Of a DNA stretch of 64,000 bases, positions 61,357 through 64,000 are shown piece by piece (within the stretch, counting starts at the first letter, position 1; the number at the start of each line of letters is the position of its first letter). Made by a program: the position numbers and the translations under genes. The stretch comes from an uncultured Olsenella sp. (GTDB lineage: Bacteria; Actinomycetota; Coriobacteriia; Coriobacteriales; Atopobiaceae). The notes beneath the pieces are model-generated. The model saw only the letters and a list, made by a program, of their open reading frames with translations. It was not told the origin of the DNA and ran no database searches. The stretch covers positions 11,117 through 75,116 of the forward strand of contig UQIF01000008.1 in assembly GCA_900540955.1 (NCBI GenBank), read 5' to 3'.

Positions 61357-61776
61357 ATGATCCGTGAACTCGTCTGCGACGACGCCGTTCTTTCCACGCC
61401 CTGCGCCCCCGCGACCGCTGAGGACGCCGGGCTCGCCCAGGACCTCATCGACACCATGAACTCCCACGAGGACGCCGTGTGCCTCGCCGCCAACCAGGTC
61501 GGCGTCGCCCGCGCCGTCGTGGTCTACAAAGGCGACGACGAGCGCGACTACGTGCTCTACAACCCCAAGATGCTCATGGGTCTCGGCCCCCAGAAGCTCG
61601 TCGAGAGCTGCATGACGCACGAGGGCGAGAGCCGTGTGACCCGCTTCATCAAGATCAAGGTCGCCTACGACGAGCTCGTCGACGGCGCTCTCGTCCCCCG
61701 CAAGAAGGAGTTCTTCGGCTGGGAGGCCCAGATGGTCCAGCACATGATCGATCACTGCAAAGGTAAGCTGGTCTAA
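61357..61776 (+). CDS. Peptide deformylase-like protein lacking the catalytic Glu
   Basis: A 139-residue protein with the deformylase fold. Motif 1 reads VCLAANQVGVA (usually GLAAxQ), motif 2 SCMTHEGES (usually EGCLS; metal Cys kept) and motif 3 QHMIDHCKG (usually HExDH). The two metal-binding His residues remain, but Met replaces the general-base Glu. True deformylase removes formyl groups from new proteins. This paralogue may be inactive or changed in function; no second deformylase is in the window. The ATG has AAAGGAA upstream; a terminator follows. Confidence 0.75.
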   Translation: MIRELVCDDAVLSTPCAPATAEDAGLAQDLIDTMNSHEDAVCLAANQVGVARAVVVYKGDDERDYVLYNPKMLMGLGPQKLVESCMTHEGESRVTRFIKIKVAYDELVDGALVPRKKEFFGWEAQMVQHMIDHCKGKLV

Positions 61777-61808
61777 GCCGGAAAACCGCACCTCAACTGA
61801 CGCACAGG

Positions 61809-61839
61809 CGCAAAGGGCCCGTCCCTTTGCGTCTTTTTT
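61809..61839 (+). terminator. Intrinsic terminator of the deformylase-like gene
   Basis: cgcaaaggg / ccctttgcg form a perfect 9-bp stem followed by TCTTTTTT. Confidence 0.9.
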
Positions 61840-61907
61840 GTGCCGCCGCCCGCAGCGGGTACATACGAATCTATACAGCCAAAGCAAATGACGGCATGGG
61901 AGGCAAT

Positions 61908-62873
61908 ATGTGCACTGCGGTTAGATTCAACGCATCCGACGGCGGCATGTTCATGGGGCGCAACCTCGACTGGGGCTGCGGCTATGGCCAGAAGCCCCGG
62001 GTGGTGCCTGCGGGGTTCCCCGTGACCTACCGTTTCATGGACGACGCCCCGGCCGCCCACGCCGCCATCGGCATGTGCGTCGACTTCCAGAACTACCCGA
62101 TGTTCTTCGACTGCGGCAACGACGCGGGCCTCGCCGTGGCAGGCCTCAACTTCCCCGGCTTCGCCGCCTACGCCGACGCCCCTGTCGGCGGAAAGAAGAA
62201 CGTCTGCGCCTTCGAGTTCCCGCTGTGGATCGCGGCAACCTTCGCGAGCGTCGACGAGGTTGAGGCCGCGCTTGCAAATACCGTCATCGTGGGTGAGAGC
62301 GCGGGCGAGGGCCTGGGCGTCTCGTACTTGCACTGGATCGTCGGCGACGCCTCCCGCAGCATCGTCGTCGAGAGCCGCGCGGACGGCCTCCATGTGGTAG
62401 ACGACCCCGTAGACGTGCTCGCCAACCAGCCTTCCATCGAGTGGCACCTCGAGAACCTGCGCAGCTACGTCACGGTGACCAACGACTTCCCCGAACCCTC
62501 CCAGTGGCGTAGCGCCAAGCTCGTTCCGTATGCCGCGGGCGCGGGCATGCGTGGCATCCCGGGCGACTCCTACTCTCCCTCCCGCTTCGTCAAGGCCGCC
62601 TACCTCAATGCGAGCTACCCCGAGAAGGACAGCGAGAAGGACAACGTCATCCGCATGTTCCGCACGCTCGAGGGTGTGGCCATGGTCGAGGGCGCCGCGC
62701 GCATGGGCGACGGCACCTTTGAGCGCACGCTCTACACCAGCTGCTTCGCCGCGAACAGCGGGCGTTACTACTGGTCGACCTACGAGGACCCCGCGATCCG
62801 CTACGTCAGCCTCGCCGACGCCGCGGGCGCGCCGATCGATAAGCTTTACGTACCCGAGCCGCGCCTGCGCTAG
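61908..62873 (+). CDS. Bile salt hydrolase (choloylglycine hydrolase)
   Basis: A 321-residue Ntn hydrolase. After Met removal, Cys2 is the nucleophile (MCTAVRF). Further active-site residues are visible at Arg18 and Asp21 (GRNLDW), Asn81 (GLNFPG), and the later NQPSIEWHLENLR and SPSRFVKAAY regions. It matches bifidobacterial and lactobacillar bile salt hydrolases over its whole length, and deconjugates taurine or glycine from bile acids in the gut. The ATG at 61908, with GGAGG 5 nt upstream, is required for the Cys2 arrangement. Confidence 0.9.
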   Translation: MCTAVRFNASDGGMFMGRNLDWGCGYGQKPRVVPAGFPVTYRFMDDAPAAHAAIGMCVDFQNYPMFFDCGNDAGLAVAGLNFPGFAAYADAPVGGKKNVCAFEFPLWIAATFASVDEVEAALANTVIVGESAGEGLGVSYLHWIVGDASRSIVVESRADGLHVVDDPVDVLANQPSIEWHLENLRSYVTVTNDFPEPSQWRSAKLVPYAAGAGMRGIPGDSYSPSRFVKAAYLNASYPEKDSEKDNVIRMFRTLEGVAMVEGAARMGDGTFERTLYTSCFAANSGRYYWSTYEDPAIRYVSLADAAGAPIDKLYVPEPRLR

Positions 62874-62914
62874 GAACTTCCTGTCTGAACGCCCGACGCC
62901 GCGGCTCGTCGGAG

Positions 62915-62959
62915 GGCGCCCCGGGCCAAGTCGCGTTTACGCGGCCGGCCCGGGGCGCC
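62915..62959 (+). terminator. Terminator of bile salt hydrolase
   Basis: ggcgccccgggcc and ggcccggggcgcc form a perfect 13-bp stem with a 19-nt loop; TTTG follows. Confidence 0.75.
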
Positions 62960-63067
62960 TTTGTATCCGGGCCTCGCGGGCGGGCCGTTCCACCCCAGGC
63001 ACTTCTTGGCGGCTTTGGTGGGACAATTGGCATCCGAATGGATCGAGCGGGCAAGAAGGGTATGCAT

Positions 63068-64000
63068 ATGGAGCAGCGCGGGGCGGCGCCGGACCACATC
63101 GAGGTGCGCGGGGCGCGCGTGCACAACCTGCGGGGCGTGGACGTTGACATCCCCTTGAACGAGCTCGTGGGCATCGCGGGCGTCTCGGGCTCCGGCAAAA
63201 GCTCGCTCGCCCTCGGCGTGCTCTACGCCGAGGGCTCGCGTCGCTACCTCGAGGCGCTGTCGACCTACACGCGCCGGCGCCTGACCCAGGCCGCCTGCGC
63301 CGACGTCGACGAGGTGCGACACGTGCCGTCGGCGCTTGCCCTGCACCAGCGGCCCGCCGTGCCGGGCGTGCGCTCGACCTTCGGCACCATGTCCGAGCTC
63401 GAGAACTCCCTGCGCCTCATGTTCTCGCGCCTGGGGTCTCACCGCTGCCCGCACTGCGGCGCTTACGCCGAGCCGACCATGAACGTCGCGGCCGAGCTGC
63501 CGATCACGTGCCCTTCTTGCGGCAAGGAGTTCTTCGGCCCCGGCGCCGAGGACCTCGCCTTCAACAGCACCGGCGCCTGCCCGACCTGCGGCGGGACCGG
63601 CGTCGTGCGCCGCGTGAACGAGGCGGCGCTCGTGCCCGACGAGTCGATCTCGATCGACGACGGCGCCGTGCTGCCGTGGGGAAGCCTCATGTGGGACCTC
63701 ATGAAGCAGGTCTGCGGCGCCATGGGCGTGCGCACCGACGTGCCGTTTTGCGAGCTCACGCCCGAGGAGCGCGACATCGTTTTCCACGGCCCGGCCGAGA
63801 AGCGCCACATCCTCTACCGCTCAAAGAAGGGCGACGACTTCGCCGAGCTGGACTTCACCTACTTCAACGCCGTCTACACGGTGGAAAACGCGCTCTCCAA
63901 GGCCAAGGACGAGAAGGGCCTGAAGCGCGTCGCGCGCTTCTTGACCGAGGGGCCGTGCGAGGACTGCGGCGGGACGCGCCTTTCGGACGCGGCCCGCGCC
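63068..64000 (+). CDS. UvrA-like ABC ATPase, partial (UvrA2 type)
   Basis: The first 311 residues of a gene cut by the window end. Walker A VSGSGKSSLALGVLYAEGSRRYLEALSTYTRR is typical of UvrA. Two Cys motifs follow: CPHCGAY and CPSCGKEFFGPGAEDLAFNS, and then ACPTCGGTG. The distance between the first CxxC and the FNSTGACPTC block is short, so the UvrB-binding domain of standard UvrA seems absent. This points to UvrA2/DrrC-like proteins linked to drug tolerance rather than repair. The ATG at 63068 has GAAGGG upstream; an in-frame ATG two codons earlier is also possible. Confidence 0.82.
   Translation, partial: MEQRGAAPDHIEVRGARVHNLRGVDVDIPLNELVGIAGVSGSGKSSLALGVLYAEGSRRYLEALSTYTRRRLTQAACADVDEVRHVPSALALHQRPAVPGVRSTFGTMSELENSLRLMFSRLGSHRCPHCGAYAEPTMNVAAELPITCPSCGKEFFGPGAEDLAFNSTGACPTCGGTGVVRRVNEAALVPDESISIDDGAVLPWGSLMWDLMKQVCGAMGVRTDVPFCELTPEERDIVFHGPAEKRHILYRSKKGDDFAELDFTYFNAVYTVENALSKAKDEKGLKRVARFLTEGPCEDCGGTRLSDAARA

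Overview
The window is a 64 kb piece of a high-GC chromosome from a strict anaerobe. I infer class Coriobacteriia, most like Collinsella. The reasons are its gene repertoire (oxygen-sensitive class III ribonucleotide reductase, pyruvate formate-lyase with its activase, an FNR-type regulator, a FeoA-FeoB fusion, a bile salt hydrolase), CarD-family regulation, GTG/TTG starts and codon use. No rRNA, insertion sequence or CRISPR array is visible. There is one tRNA, tRNA-Val(GAC).

Layout. 0-13 kb: a DUF134/NifX-like fusion protein, a large orphan FtsX-type permease with a coiled-coil insert, a methyltransferase, a flavodoxin-ferredoxin protein, a MATE exporter, a DUF389 protein, an sdpR-sdpI-like pair and feoAB. 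13-25 kb: nrdD with NrdR-box-like sites, an aminotransferase preceded by 26-bp tandem repeats, a lipoprotein cyclophilin, CarD, an ACT protein, citrate synthase, and a marR-ABC-ABC exporter operon. 25-34 kb: a three-gene ABC importer, a nuclease-like gene bracketed by two inverted-repeat elements, and a nadA-nadB-nadC-niaR NAD operon.

34.9-41.3 kb is a horizontally acquired island of lower GC. It carries a Gabija anti-phage pair (gajA-gajB), a lipoprotein and a decayed tyrosine integrase. It is bounded by 17-bp att-like repeats that appear to split a pre-existing chromosomal palindrome. 41.4-48 kb: a membrane/FxLYD protein, an XRE regulator plus Ser/Thr kinase pair, a dipeptidase, a membrane-anchored GIY-YIG protein, tRNA-Val, coaE and a lytic transglycosylase. 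48-56 kb: pflB-pflA with a perfect FNR box, the FNR-like regulator, a CobW GTPase, and paired aldehyde and alcohol dehydrogenases. 56-64 kb: a TetM-like ribosomal protection GTPase, an esterase, an HD protein, a CmpB-like protein, nth, a deformylase-like protein lacking the catalytic Glu, bile salt hydrolase, and a UvrA-like ATPase cut by the window end.

The most unusual content is non-coding. There are three families of palindromic intergenic elements: a ~122-bp element at 20.3 and 47.5 kb, an AACGACTTAATTC-bounded pair flanking the nuclease-like gene, and an identical 32-nt hairpin placed just before two ribosome binding sites. There are also tandem repeats upstream of the aminotransferase and the palindrome-splitting Gabija island. 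All family assignments come from reading motifs in the translated sequence; no database search was run.
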